From assembly GCA_035529405.1 (NCBI GenBank), contig DATKWV010000186.1, forward strand, positions 1-12,528: a DNA stretch of 12,528 nt, given 5' to 3'. The position numbers and the translations under genes are program-made. Of this stretch, positions 1 to 5,839 are shown piece by piece (position 1 is the stretch's first letter; every line of letters starts with the position of its first letter). The notes beneath the pieces were generated by a model, which saw only the letters and a list, made by a program, of their open reading frames with translations, did no database searches and had not been told where the DNA came from. Origin of the DNA: DATKWV01 sp035529405. GTDB taxonomy: Bacteria > Planctomycetota > Phycisphaerae > Sedimentisphaerales > Anaerobacaceae.

Positions 1-341
1 GGCTTTTTAAGCAACCTTGAGCGGATAAATACCTGCAGGCAACAGACTTTGCTTTTGCCGGCCGCAGCTTGCCCGGGTTAGTGAGGGTCTGTTTGGCCTT
101 TCAGTTGGTGTCTTTTTGCAGGCCCGAAGGATGAAAATAAAATTTTTTCCCTCCAAACGGGCCTTGCAAGCTACTCCTTTGGCTTATCGCTAACGAACTC
201 ATTATTCAGGGCCGCTGCCGTTGGGTTGGCAGGGCGCGATTAATATGGGACCTTGAGCGGTTGCCTGTATTTAATACCAGGTCTTTTTGTGCGGATTAAA
301 AAACCAAAGGCCGCAGTACCGTCAATGAACACAGTTTGTTC
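1..341. other. Intergenic left edge, no credible gene
   Basis: I see no supported gene in this stretch. On the - strand, positions 7-183 are free of stops but lack an ATG and a ribosome binding site. Short repeats are present: the 11-mer accttgagcgg occurs at 14-24 and again at 250-260. After the first copy comes aaatac-ctgc-aggcaa, and after the second the reverse complement of aaatacaggcaa (261-272), so the flank of one copy is inverted relative to the other. A strong hairpin lies at 117-168 and a smaller one at 215-232 (ctgcc/ggcag). The stretch may hold degenerate copies of a dispersed intergenic repeat or an unrecognised RNA; I cannot decide from one window. Confidence 0.5.
117..168. repeat. 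Strong stem-loop in left intergenic region
   Basis: Positions 117-126 (tgcaggcccg) pair with 158-168 (cgggccttgca), giving a 10-bp GC-rich stem with one bulged T. The loop is A/T-rich (127-157) and could pair further within itself. No T-run follows on either strand at the place an intrinsic terminator would need, so this is not a canonical terminator. It may be the core of a small RNA or a repeat unit. Confidence 0.5.
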
Positions 342-370
342 TTGATGTCGGTCAACAAATAAGCTATAAT
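342..370 (+). promoter_or_regulatory. Sigma-70 promoter for the PEP-CTERM gene
   Basis: TTGATG (342-347) and a perfect TATAAT (365-370) are separated by 17 bases. Transcription would start near 377, leaving a leader of about 80 bases before the ATG at 458. The leader contains a small gggt/accc hairpin (407-417) of unknown significance. Confidence 0.65.
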
Positions 371-457
371 AACTTTCGTTTTTGAGTTGCGGCTTGCCTT
401 GAATGGGGGTAATACCCGTTTCGGCAGTTTTTAGCAAGTGTGAAGAAGGGGAGGGAT

Positions 458-1135
458 ATGAAATTTTTCGCATCGTTTGTTGTTTTGATTGTCTGCTTCT
501 GCGCCTGCGCACAGGCGACGTTAGTGACAACCTCATTTACTTTCGACGGTCTTTGCATCGGTACGGGGTCCCGATTACTCAGCGACTATATGACTGAAAA
601 ATATGGCGCCGACATAACCATTGAGGGTGCCTGGGTCGGGGCTTTGGGTTTCACGGGAAACATTTGCACGCAGGACCGCTATATTACAACAAGCATCTGT
701 CACCAGGGGTATTTTGACATCTGTTTTGCCGAGCCGATAACGAGCGTTTCTTTTGACTGGTACGTGTTCAATCCCACGGAAGGTGCGGATTTTGAATTTA
801 CGGCATACGATTACGATAACAACGTTATAGGTCAGCCTCTTAGCGCCGAACTTGCCGACAACAGCTGGTGCTGGCTTTCGGACGACCAGATTGACCGGTT
901 GTGCTGGTTTAATCATAGCGCCGGCGGCTTCGCCCAGTTTCAATTTTATACCCCGGTTTCTTGCATGAAATTCTCAGACCACGGTGTTCATGATGTTGGT
1001 ATTGACAATCTTACCGTCGTTAGAGACGCCCATCAGGTTCCTGAGCCGGCTGCTGTTTCGATACTGTCGCTGGCGGTGTTATTACTTACGACCCGAAAAC
1101 GCCGTCGCAGCCGTATTAGCCGCTGCTTTATTTGA
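458..1135 (+). CDS. PEP-CTERM sorting-domain secreted protein
   Basis: A 225-residue exported protein. Residues 1-20 form a signal peptide ending in AQA. The C-terminus has the exosortase tripartite signal: PEP at 195-197, a hydrophobic helix at about 199-211, and a basic cluster RKRRR from 213. Such proteins are exported, cleaved and anchored or released by an exosortase (EpsH/XrtA type) and are often linked to exopolysaccharide or biofilm matrix; that is family knowledge. The body (21-190) looks beta-rich and ends in GIDNLTVV, a phrase common just before PEP-CTERM tails. It has seven cysteines, which is unusual. The ATG at 458 is chosen over an in-frame GTG at 440 because GGAGG (450-454) lies just upstream of it, although the spacing is short. 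No exosortase gene is in the window. The ligand or structural role is unknown. Confidence 0.88.
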   Translation: MKFFASFVVLIVCFCACAQATLVTTSFTFDGLCIGTGSRLLSDYMTEKYGADITIEGAWVGALGFTGNICTQDRYITTSICHQGYFDICFAEPITSVSFDWYVFNPTEGADFEFTAYDYDNNVIGQPLSAELADNSWCWLSDDQIDRLCWFNHSAGGFAQFQFYTPVSCMKFSDHGVHDVGIDNLTVVRDAHQVPEPAAVSILSLAVLLLTTRKRRRSRISRCFI

Positions 1136-1170
1136 CCCATCCCGGCCGGTAAGTCTTAGCCAAAAAAGTT

Positions 1171-1199
1171 TTTACTTTTGGCCCCCGGCAGGTTATAGT
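1171..1199 (+). promoter_or_regulatory. Probable promoter of the ribokinase gene
   Basis: TTTACT (1171-1176) and TATAGT (1194-1199) are 17 bases apart. The start site would be near 1206, just ahead of the ATG at 1231. The -10 element overlaps the alternative GTG start at 1198, which argues against that start. A weak gccaaaa/ttttggc hairpin (1159-1182) overlaps the -35; it lacks a T-run and is not a good terminator for the upstream gene. Confidence 0.45.
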
Positions 1200-1230
1200 G
1201 GTTTCGGGAAGGGATTTTCAAGAGTTGAAA

Positions 1231-2199
1231 ATGGCAGAAAAAGGCCCGAAGGTAGTGGTTGTCGGCGGCTGTTATATGGACATGGTCATAAAGTGCGGCC
1301 AGGTGCCCGCGCCCGGCCAGACTGTCATCGGCTCGGTCCTTTCATATACTGCCACAGGCCCCGGTGCAAATCAGGCCGCTGAAGCCGCCCTGTGTGGATG
1401 CCAGGTTCATCTTGTCAGCAAAGTCGGGGGCGACCCCTTTGGCCAAATGGCAAAAAACAGCCTGGCCGAATTCAAAATCAATACCGATTTCGTCTATATG
1501 GCTGCCGCCAGGAACACCGGCATCGTCTTTACGCTGGTCAATTCCGAAGGCGAAAACGCCGCCTGTATCTTTCCGGGTGCAAATGCCGCACTTAATCCCC
1601 ACGATATAGATAATGCCGACCAGGCCATTGCCGAAGCCGATGTATGTCTGATTCATGGCCGGTTGCCGCAGGATACTGTGGTACGGGCTATCAGCGCCGC
1701 CAAGATGCACGGCACCCCTGTACTGCTGGACCCATCCCGGCCGTTTGAGCACGGCCCGACACCAAGGCCGATGACAGTGCCGGTCGAGTATTTCTCGGTG
1801 GACATAATGATTCCAAATTTTTCTGAAGCCGCTGACATAACGCAGATTTCAGCTTCGACCTCCACTCGCGGCGAGACCGCAAAACTTATTGGCTCAGACC
1901 TTGTGGCCCGCGGTGTAGGCTCAGCGGTAATAACCATGGGCAAACGCGGCTGTATGGTTGTTGACAGAAAAGGTGCAGACCATATACCCGCCTTTGAGAT
2001 AGAGCTGGTTGACGACACTTGTACCGGCGACGCCTTTGCCGGCGCAATGGCTGCCTGTTACGCAGTGGATAGGAATGTCCGCCAGGCCGTTAAGTTTGCC
2101 TCTGCCGCCGGCGCCCTGGCCTGCACAAAATTCGGTTCAATCGAGGCCCTGCCCACGAAGGCCGAGATTATTGAGCTTCTCCAGAAAGATACCTTCTGA
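1231..2199 (+). CDS. rbsK: Ribokinase-like PfkB family sugar kinase
   Basis: A 322-residue carbohydrate kinase that would phosphorylate ribose at O5 with ATP in the cytoplasm. The N-terminal signature ATGPGANQAAEAALCG matches the ribokinase GxGANQA type. Next come TGIVF...GENAA...PGANAAL, also typical of ribokinase, and PNFSEA near residue 200, which fits the NxxE motif. The C-terminal ATP/catalytic signature is DDTCTGDAF (261-269) with the catalytic Asp at 267. The usual form is DTTAAGD, so the two small residues of the anion hole are C-T here; a related substrate cannot be excluded. The ATG at 1231 has only a weak AAGAG ahead of it, but a GTG at 1198 overlaps the predicted -10. The downstream gene is convergent, and no ribose transporter or pentose genes lie beside it. 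Confidence 0.82.
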   Translation: MAEKGPKVVVVGGCYMDMVIKCGQVPAPGQTVIGSVLSYTATGPGANQAAEAALCGCQVHLVSKVGGDPFGQMAKNSLAEFKINTDFVYMAAARNTGIVFTLVNSEGENAACIFPGANAALNPHDIDNADQAIAEADVCLIHGRLPQDTVVRAISAAKMHGTPVLLDPSRPFEHGPTPRPMTVPVEYFSVDIMIPNFSEAADITQISASTSTRGETAKLIGSDLVARGVGSAVITMGKRGCMVVDRKGADHIPAFEIELVDDTCTGDAFAGAMAACYAVDRNVRQAVKFASAAGALACTKFGSIEALPTKAEIIELLQKDTF

Positions 2200-2268
2200 T
2201 TGTCCTGTCCCGCATGCCCGCCGGTTTCGGGTTCTGTTGCCGGGCTGTCCTTGACGAATCGAAATCAG

Positions 2269-3204
2269 CTAAAACAAACCCACAACCACACCCAGTGACA
2301 GCATCGATAAAACGGTGCTCAGTACCACGATTGTTGCCGCAAGCTGCCCGCCTGCGCCAAGCTGGTCAGCCATTATGTATGATGCCACCGCCGTAGGGCA
2401 GGCCAGCAGTATAAGCGCAATTCTTGTTTCGCCGGCCCCCAGACCGAACAGCGTTGCCGCCAGCAGTCCTGCCGCCGGTGCCACAGCCACCTTGATTATT
2501 GAGGACATAAAAGCCAGCCTTACTTCGCTGCCCATTTTCGCCTGCACTAAAGTAGCGCCGATGCTCAACAACGCAAGAGGAAGCGCTATTTGTCCAACTG
2601 CACCGCAGAAACGGCTCACAGCCGGCGGCATCTGTGAGAAAACTGCTGTGTACACGATGCCCGCCACGCACGCGATAACAAGCGGATTTGTTATTATCTG
2701 GCCCGGAATTTTGCCGGCCAGCGAACGGTCAATCCTGTGCCGGCTGGCAAGCAGTATAATCACCCCAAGTATGTTATACACGGGAATCATCAATGCCAGT
2801 ACCAGCACTGCCGTGGCCTCCATTCCGGCCACATTGAAGCCGCCCGACTGCGAGAAACTGTAAATTATGACCGGCAGCCCCACAAAAACCAGATTGCCCC
2901 GGAATCCTCCCTGAACAAACGCACCGATGTTTGCGGTACCTGTTCGCATAAATAAAGCACATATATACCCGGCGGCAATACACGCGACCATGCCCGCCGC
3001 TACAACGCCGAAGGTCTTACCTGCGGCCGCAAAGTCGTAAGTGGCGGTGGCCACCTTGTAGAACAAAAGACACGGAAGCCCCACCCAGTAAACCAGCCGG
3101 TTCAGCTCGCCCGCGAATGTACCCGAAAAAAAACCTTTCCACCGCAGCACAGCCCCCAACGCGATGACAAGGAAGACCGGAGCAAGTGTATTGAATATGT
3201 GCAT
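2269..3204 (-). CDS. AEC family (auxin efflux carrier-like) permease
   Basis: A 311-residue, very hydrophobic inner-membrane protein with about ten predicted transmembrane segments in two halves, the usual size and layout of the AEC family (Mem_trans domain). Family-like stretches are FRGNLVFVGLPV near residue 103 and, near the C-terminus, ACPTAVASYIMADQLG followed by LAATIVVLST. Bacterial AEC members export or exchange small organic acids (malate, malonate) or other anions; the substrate cannot be read from sequence. The gene starts 31 bases after the lemA stop on the same strand, so read-through from lemA is likely, although no clear Shine-Dalgarno precedes its ATG. It ends facing rbsK with 69 bases between them, in which I see no convincing intrinsic terminator. 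Confidence 0.85.
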   Translation of the reverse strand: MHIFNTLAPVFLVIALGAVLRWKGFFSGTFAGELNRLVYWVGLPCLLFYKVATATYDFAAAGKTFGVVAAGMVACIAAGYICALFMRTGTANIGAFVQGGFRGNLVFVGLPVIIYSFSQSGGFNVAGMEATAVLVLALMIPVYNILGVIILLASRHRIDRSLAGKIPGQIITNPLVIACVAGIVYTAVFSQMPPAVSRFCGAVGQIALPLALLSIGATLVQAKMGSEVRLAFMSSIIKVAVAPAAGLLAATLFGLGAGETRIALILLACPTAVASYIMADQLGAGGQLAATIVVLSTVLSMLSLGVVVGLF

Positions 3205-3235
3205 GGTCGTATCGACGGTGTTGCCAAAAAAAGTT

Positions 3236-3823
3236 TTAGAACTTTACCTGCGGCACTTCGGTTTTTGCCTGTTCGGTGGCCTCGAAATACTCCACTTTCT
3301 CTACATTGGCCCTGCGGCAAAAAAACGACCCGAAGAACTCGCGCGTATAGGCGTTCAGTTGTTTGGCTGCTTCGTTGTATCTCATACGCGCAACGGATAT
3401 GCGGTTTTCCGTTCCTTCCAGCTGGTCCTGAAGCGCAAGAAAGTTTTCGCTTGCCCGCAGTTGCGGATAGTTCTCAACCAGCAGCATAAGCCGGCCCAGA
3501 AGTCCGCTTAGCTCGTTGCTGGCCGCAATCTTTTCGGCCGTGCTGCCGGCCTGGAAATACTTTTCGCGGGATTTTGCAAGGTTCTCGAACAGTTCCTTCT
3601 CATGGCTGGCGTACCCTTTGACCGTATTGACCAGGTTGGGTACAAGGTCGATTCTGCGCTGCAGCACGGCGTCCACGTCCGCCCAGGCTGTTTGTGCGCC
3701 CTCGGAAAGTCGCACCGCTCGATTGTAGCCGCCGATATACCACCTGAATATTCCGATACCTGAAACCAGGATGACCGCCAGTATTACCACAAGCGCTACC
3801 CATGCTTTGCCGAAGTTTCTCAT
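3236..3823 (-). CDS. lemA: LemA family membrane protein
   Basis: A 195-residue protein with one N-terminal transmembrane helix (about 8-28) followed by an alpha-helical domain. The family hallmark RRIDLVPNLV is at 56-65, followed by TVKGYASHEKE, and the C-terminus VEYFEATEQAKTEVPQVKF is typical of LemA. Length and layout are normal for the family. The biochemical role of LemA is not established; it is widespread and is often encoded next to TPM-domain proteins, as here. A good Shine-Dalgarno (ggagg, 9 bases before the ATG) supports the start. It lies 228 bases downstream of the TPM gene and may have its own promoter in that gap, with the AEC gene following it. Confidence 0.93.
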   Translation of the reverse strand: MRNFGKAWVALVVILAVILVSGIGIFRWYIGGYNRAVRLSEGAQTAWADVDAVLQRRIDLVPNLVNTVKGYASHEKELFENLAKSREKYFQAGSTAEKIAASNELSGLLGRLMLLVENYPQLRASENFLALQDQLEGTENRISVARMRYNEAAKQLNAYTREFFGSFFCRRANVEKVEYFEATEQAKTEVPQVKF

Positions 3824-3893
3824 TTTATTCTGCCTCCAATGGCTATTGCTGTTTTTCTCAAATTACTTACCGTTCATTACTCAAACTGACCGA

Positions 3894-3902
3894 CTTATAA
3901 CA
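3894..3902 (-). promoter_or_regulatory. Candidate extended -10 promoter for lemA
   Basis: On the - strand TGTTATAAG gives an extended -10 (TG-n-TATAAG). The -35 region 17 bases upstream is poor, as is common for extended -10 promoters. The start site would be near 3887, inside the left arm of the inverted repeat at 3879-3893, so that repeat could act as an operator. This is inferred from spacing only. Confidence 0.3.
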
Positions 3903-3967
3903 AACATGAAACATAACTTGTTTCTTGATAATACATTGTGTCTTTTGAAAAATATTCAAAAACAGCC

Positions 3968-3984
3968 ATCCGCCGCAGGCGGAT
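3968..3984. repeat. Short GC-rich palindrome in the TPM-lemA spacer
   Basis: atccgcc-gca-ggcggat is a perfect 7-bp stem with a 3-base loop, standing in an otherwise A/T-rich spacer. No T-run follows on either strand. It looks like the conserved core of a dispersed intergenic repeat, but only a genome-wide count could show that. Confidence 0.4.
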
Positions 3985-4021
3985 ACCACAATTTTCAGTT
4001 TTAATTTTTAATTTTTGAATT

Positions 4022-4048
4022 CTCAAACGGACCATCGGTCAGTTTGAG
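4022..4048 (-). repeat. Hairpin directly after the TPM gene stop
   Basis: Positions 4022-4033 pair with 4037-4048 (11 of 12 bases, 3-base loop), starting 3 bases after the TPM gene stop on the - strand. The downstream - strand sequence is A-rich rather than T-rich, so it is not a canonical intrinsic terminator. It may stabilise the 3' end of the message. Its arms repeat the ctcaaac(t/g)gacc unit also found at 3880-3891. Confidence 0.45.
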
Positions 4049-4051
4049 TTA

Positions 4052-4840
4052 TTACCAGCTTCCGCCTGCACCGCCGCCGCCGAAGCCCCCGCCCATACCA
4101 CCGCCGAATCCGCCGAACCCCCCGCCGAAACTGCCGCCGCCGTAAGAGCCGCTCCTGCCGGTCCCTCCGACACCGCCAAAACCGCCCAGCATAAACGGCA
4201 GAAACAGCCATAATCCCAGCCCCCGGCCGCCGCCGAACAAAAGCAGCAGCAAAATCAGAAAAGGCAGCCCCGACAAACAGCACGGAAGACCTCTTGTTCT
4301 TTCAGCCGCAACCGGTTTTAGTTTCGGCATACCCGTCAGCGACACACCCGATGCGCCCGCTATCTTATTGGCTATCTGCAAATTGGCCTCGTAGATACCC
4401 CTGCTGTAATCTCCTCTTTTAAGATACGGCTTCAGTACCTCTCTGCCTACCGAGCCGCAGTAACGGTCCGTAACGAAACCTTCAAGTCCGTACCCCACTT
4501 CGAACCTATATTTTCTGTCGCTGGCCGCCAGGACAAAAAGCATTCCGTTGTCTTTGCCCTTTTGGCCAAGCTGCCAGTTTTGTGCAAGCTCGATTGCGTA
4601 CTGCTCGATTGGTACGCCTTCCGTTGTTTGAATAGTCAGCACTATATACTGTGCGCCGGTTTTTTGTTCCAGTTCCTGCAGAATACCGTTCAGTGAATGC
4701 TCGTGCCCGCTTTCCACGACATTGGCATAATCTTCCACGTAATGCTGCGGCATCGGCAAAGCGGCAGCAGCGCACGCACGTTCAGCAAAACCTGCTGTTA
4801 CCATCGATACCAATATCAGGCAAAGTAACGCTCGCCGCAT
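4052..4840 (-). CDS. TPM-domain protein with Gly-rich tail (YgcG type)
   Basis: A 262-residue exported, membrane-anchored protein. It has a signal peptide (about 1-25) and a TPM domain (about 35-155) with VEDYANVV, TGAQYIVLTIQT, WQLGQKGKDNGMLFVLA and RKYRFEVGYGLEG, all typical of the family. A hydrophobic segment follows (about 187-202), then a low-complexity glycine-rich tail (about 203-262) ending GGSW, as in many YgcG-like proteins. TPM domains have been described as phosphatases in plants and as envelope proteins in bacteria; the activity here is unknown. The ATG at 4840 is preferred to a TTG at 4846 because GAGG lies 7 bases upstream of it. It starts 2 bases after the stop of the nucleotidyltransferase gene, so translation is probably coupled. 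lemA lies downstream. Confidence 0.9.
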   Translation of the reverse strand: MRRALLCLILVSMVTAGFAERACAAAALPMPQHYVEDYANVVESGHEHSLNGILQELEQKTGAQYIVLTIQTTEGVPIEQYAIELAQNWQLGQKGKDNGMLFVLAASDRKYRFEVGYGLEGFVTDRYCGSVGREVLKPYLKRGDYSRGIYEANLQIANKIAGASGVSLTGMPKLKPVAAERTRGLPCCLSGLPFLILLLLLFGGGRGLGLWLFLPFMLGGFGGVGGTGRSGSYGGGSFGGGFGGFGGGMGGGFGGGGAGGSW

Positions 4841-4842
4841 AA

Positions 4843-5601
4843 TCAAACCTCGAGTTCATCCACTATACCAGCCATGGTTTCAATGGTGTTATAAACTGAT
4901 TCGAACACCATCGCAATCTGGTCTTCATGCACCCGTGTTTTTGTATGGCGCCAGCTTTGGGCAGTTATCAGGCAGTCGGCATTGATTTCGAACTGCCCGG
5001 CTGCTTTTTCAAAGACCTGCCGGGCTGTTTCGGGCCGGTCAATGTCCTTAAGCCATAGTATCGCCCTCAAAAGCGGAACCAGACCTTTTGCAGTCGAGAC
5101 AAGAACATCACGCACAAGTCGCCGGTTGCCTGCCGAGGCTATGTAGCCCTGTCTTAATCGGATAAGGGCGGCCTTAAGCTCTCGTTCGCATTGCAGCCGA
5201 ACATCGCTTTTGCCGAAGTTCAACTTCTCGAACGGGTCATCGCCCAGAATCGTTTCGTGCAGAAGCTGAAAATCCAGAAACTCAATCCCGAAAACGTCGC
5301 GAGAGCGCTGGATATACGAGCCGGTCATAAGAAGCGGCGCAGCCAACCTTCGCTTACTAATGGACTTTATCATGCCCCCCAGCGGCTTCAGGCAATCCAG
5401 GGAAAGCCTCTTGACCACCAGCACCGTATTGATGTCGCTTCGGCCGGGGTCGAAATCATCCGTGAGGCTGCTGCCCACGACCGTGATGCTTTCGAGCTTA
5501 TCACCCAGCTGCGACATCAGTTTCTCGGCAAAGTCCTTTAACGGTACCTGGATTTCACTGCGGAGGCACTCTAACTTAACATTGGTTTTGTCTTCAGCCA
5601 T
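4843..5601 (-). CDS. Nucleotidyltransferase-fold protein, function unknown
   Basis: A 252-residue, probably cytoplasmic protein. Residues 43-63 (VGSSLT..., then GRSDINTVLVV) match the GS...SDx(D/N) core of the Pol-beta nucleotidyltransferase superfamily. The second metal-binding Asp of the DxD pair is Asn (D56-I-N58). A possible third acidic position is EFLDFQ near residue 113. The C-terminal half is helical (ERELKAALIRLRQGY and beyond), a layout reminiscent of aminoglycoside adenylyltransferase-like proteins, but there is no basis for calling it a resistance enzyme. ATG at 5601 is preferred over 5628 because AAGGG precedes it at workable spacing and 5628 has nothing. It heads the unit with the TPM gene and possibly lemA; the link suggests an envelope-related role, but the substrate is unknown. 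Confidence 0.7.
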   Translation of the reverse strand: MAEDKTNVKLECLRSEIQVPLKDFAEKLMSQLGDKLESITVVGSSLTDDFDPGRSDINTVLVVKRLSLDCLKPLGGMIKSISKRRLAAPLLMTGSYIQRSRDVFGIEFLDFQLLHETILGDDPFEKLNFGKSDVRLQCERELKAALIRLRQGYIASAGNRRLVRDVLVSTAKGLVPLLRAILWLKDIDRPETARQVFEKAAGQFEINADCLITAQSWRHTKTRVHEDQIAMVFESVYNTIETMAGIVDELEV

Positions 5602-5645
5602 CTCGTACAACCCTTTATTTTGCCGCATTACCGGATTTTTTGCTT

Positions 5646-5674
5646 AGCTTATCACTTTTGTCCGGCAGATACAA
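5646..5674 (-). promoter_or_regulatory. Weak candidate promoter for the nucleotidyltransferase operon
   Basis: On the - strand TTGTAT (5674-5669) and TAAGCT (5651-5646) are 17 bases apart, with the start site near 5639. Both boxes are poor matches. The -35 sits just inside an inverted repeat (5662-5668 with 5696-5702), which could affect its use. Confidence 0.25.
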
Positions 5675-5702
5675 CCCTTAGTACCCGCAGTGGGCCTGCC
5701 GG
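5662..5702. repeat. Inverted repeat in the divergent aspS/nucleotidyltransferase spacer
   Basis: ccggcag (5662-5668) and ctgccgg (5696-5702) are perfect 7-bp arms around a 27-base loop. The repeat lies between the two divergent promoters, about 28 bases upstream of the aspS -35. It could be an operator or a leader hairpin; no T-run follows on either strand. Confidence 0.35.
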
Positions 5703-5729
5703 TTATTAGTTAAATGCCCTAAACCGATA

Positions 5730-5758
5730 TTGACGAAACAACAATAACAGGCTATTCT
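5730..5758 (+). promoter_or_regulatory. Sigma-70 promoter for aspS
   Basis: TTGACG (5730-5735) and TATTCT (5753-5758) are 17 bases apart. The predicted start is near 5765, giving a leader of about 75 bases before the aspS ATG. Since the histidine kinase gene follows aspS by 4 bases, this is probably its promoter too. Confidence 0.6.
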
Positions 5759-5781
5759 AAGCTGTCAAATTTCATCATTTT

Positions 5782-5800
5782 GCCCGTTGCCGGGCCTTTT
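5782..5800 (+). promoter_or_regulatory. Small terminator-like hairpin in the aspS leader
   Basis: gcccg (5782-5786) pairs with cgggc (5791-5795) around a 4-base loop and is followed by cTTTT. The stem is only 5 bp and the T-run is short, so it would be weak. It could act as an attenuator, but no T-box signature or leader peptide was recognised. Confidence 0.25.
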
Positions 5801-5839
5801 GACCGGTCGAGGAACCAGGCTTTTTGAAGGATTTTACCG

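Larger units (their letters stand above)
3879..4049. repeat. 15-bp perfect inverted repeat flanking the TPM-lemA spacer
   Basis: actcaaactgaccga (3879-3893) is the exact reverse complement of tcggtcagtttgagt (4035-4049), with 141 bases between the arms. The bounded 171-bp segment fills most of the gap between the TPM gene stop and lemA. It contains an A/T-rich tract and two internal hairpins. The form is that of a miniature inverted-repeat element or a pair of regulator sites. No clear target-site duplication is visible beside the arms. Confidence 0.55.

Noticed and set aside
7..183. Stop-free - strand stretch of about 58 codons at the left edge
   Set aside because: No ATG, no Shine-Dalgarno, no recognisable protein feature; the stretch is dominated by a hairpin, so it is more likely non-coding.
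240..536. 98-codon open frame on the - strand over the PEP-CTERM promoter and start
   Set aside because: It overlaps the signal-peptide region of a well supported gene on the other strand, lacks a ribosome binding site, and shows no recognisable domain.
1159..1182. gccaaaa/ttttggc hairpin as terminator of the PEP-CTERM gene
   Set aside because: Weak A/T stem, no T-run after it, and it overlaps the predicted -35 of the next gene.
1134..1744. 15-base direct repeat gacccatcccggccg at 1134-1148 and 1730-1744
   Set aside because: One copy encodes an in-frame DPSRP stretch of the ribokinase; given the GC-rich composition, a single 15-mer coincidence is plausible and nothing else repeats around it.
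2200..2268. Bidirectional terminator between rbsK and the AEC gene
   Set aside because: gcccg (2216-2220) can pair with cgggc (2241-2245), but the loop is long and no T-run follows on either strand.
2315..2863. 182-codon + strand open frame opposite the AEC permease
   Set aside because: It mirrors the permease coding region; the - strand product has clear AEC motifs and this one has none.
4052..4210. GC-rich ccgccgccgaa-like repeats as a separate repeat element
   Set aside because: They encode the glycine-rich tail of the TPM protein, which is normal for the family.
4843..5601. Aminoglycoside resistance adenylyltransferase
   Set aside because: Only the superfamily core is shared; the DxD is altered to DxN and the gene sits with TPM/LemA genes, not in a resistance context.
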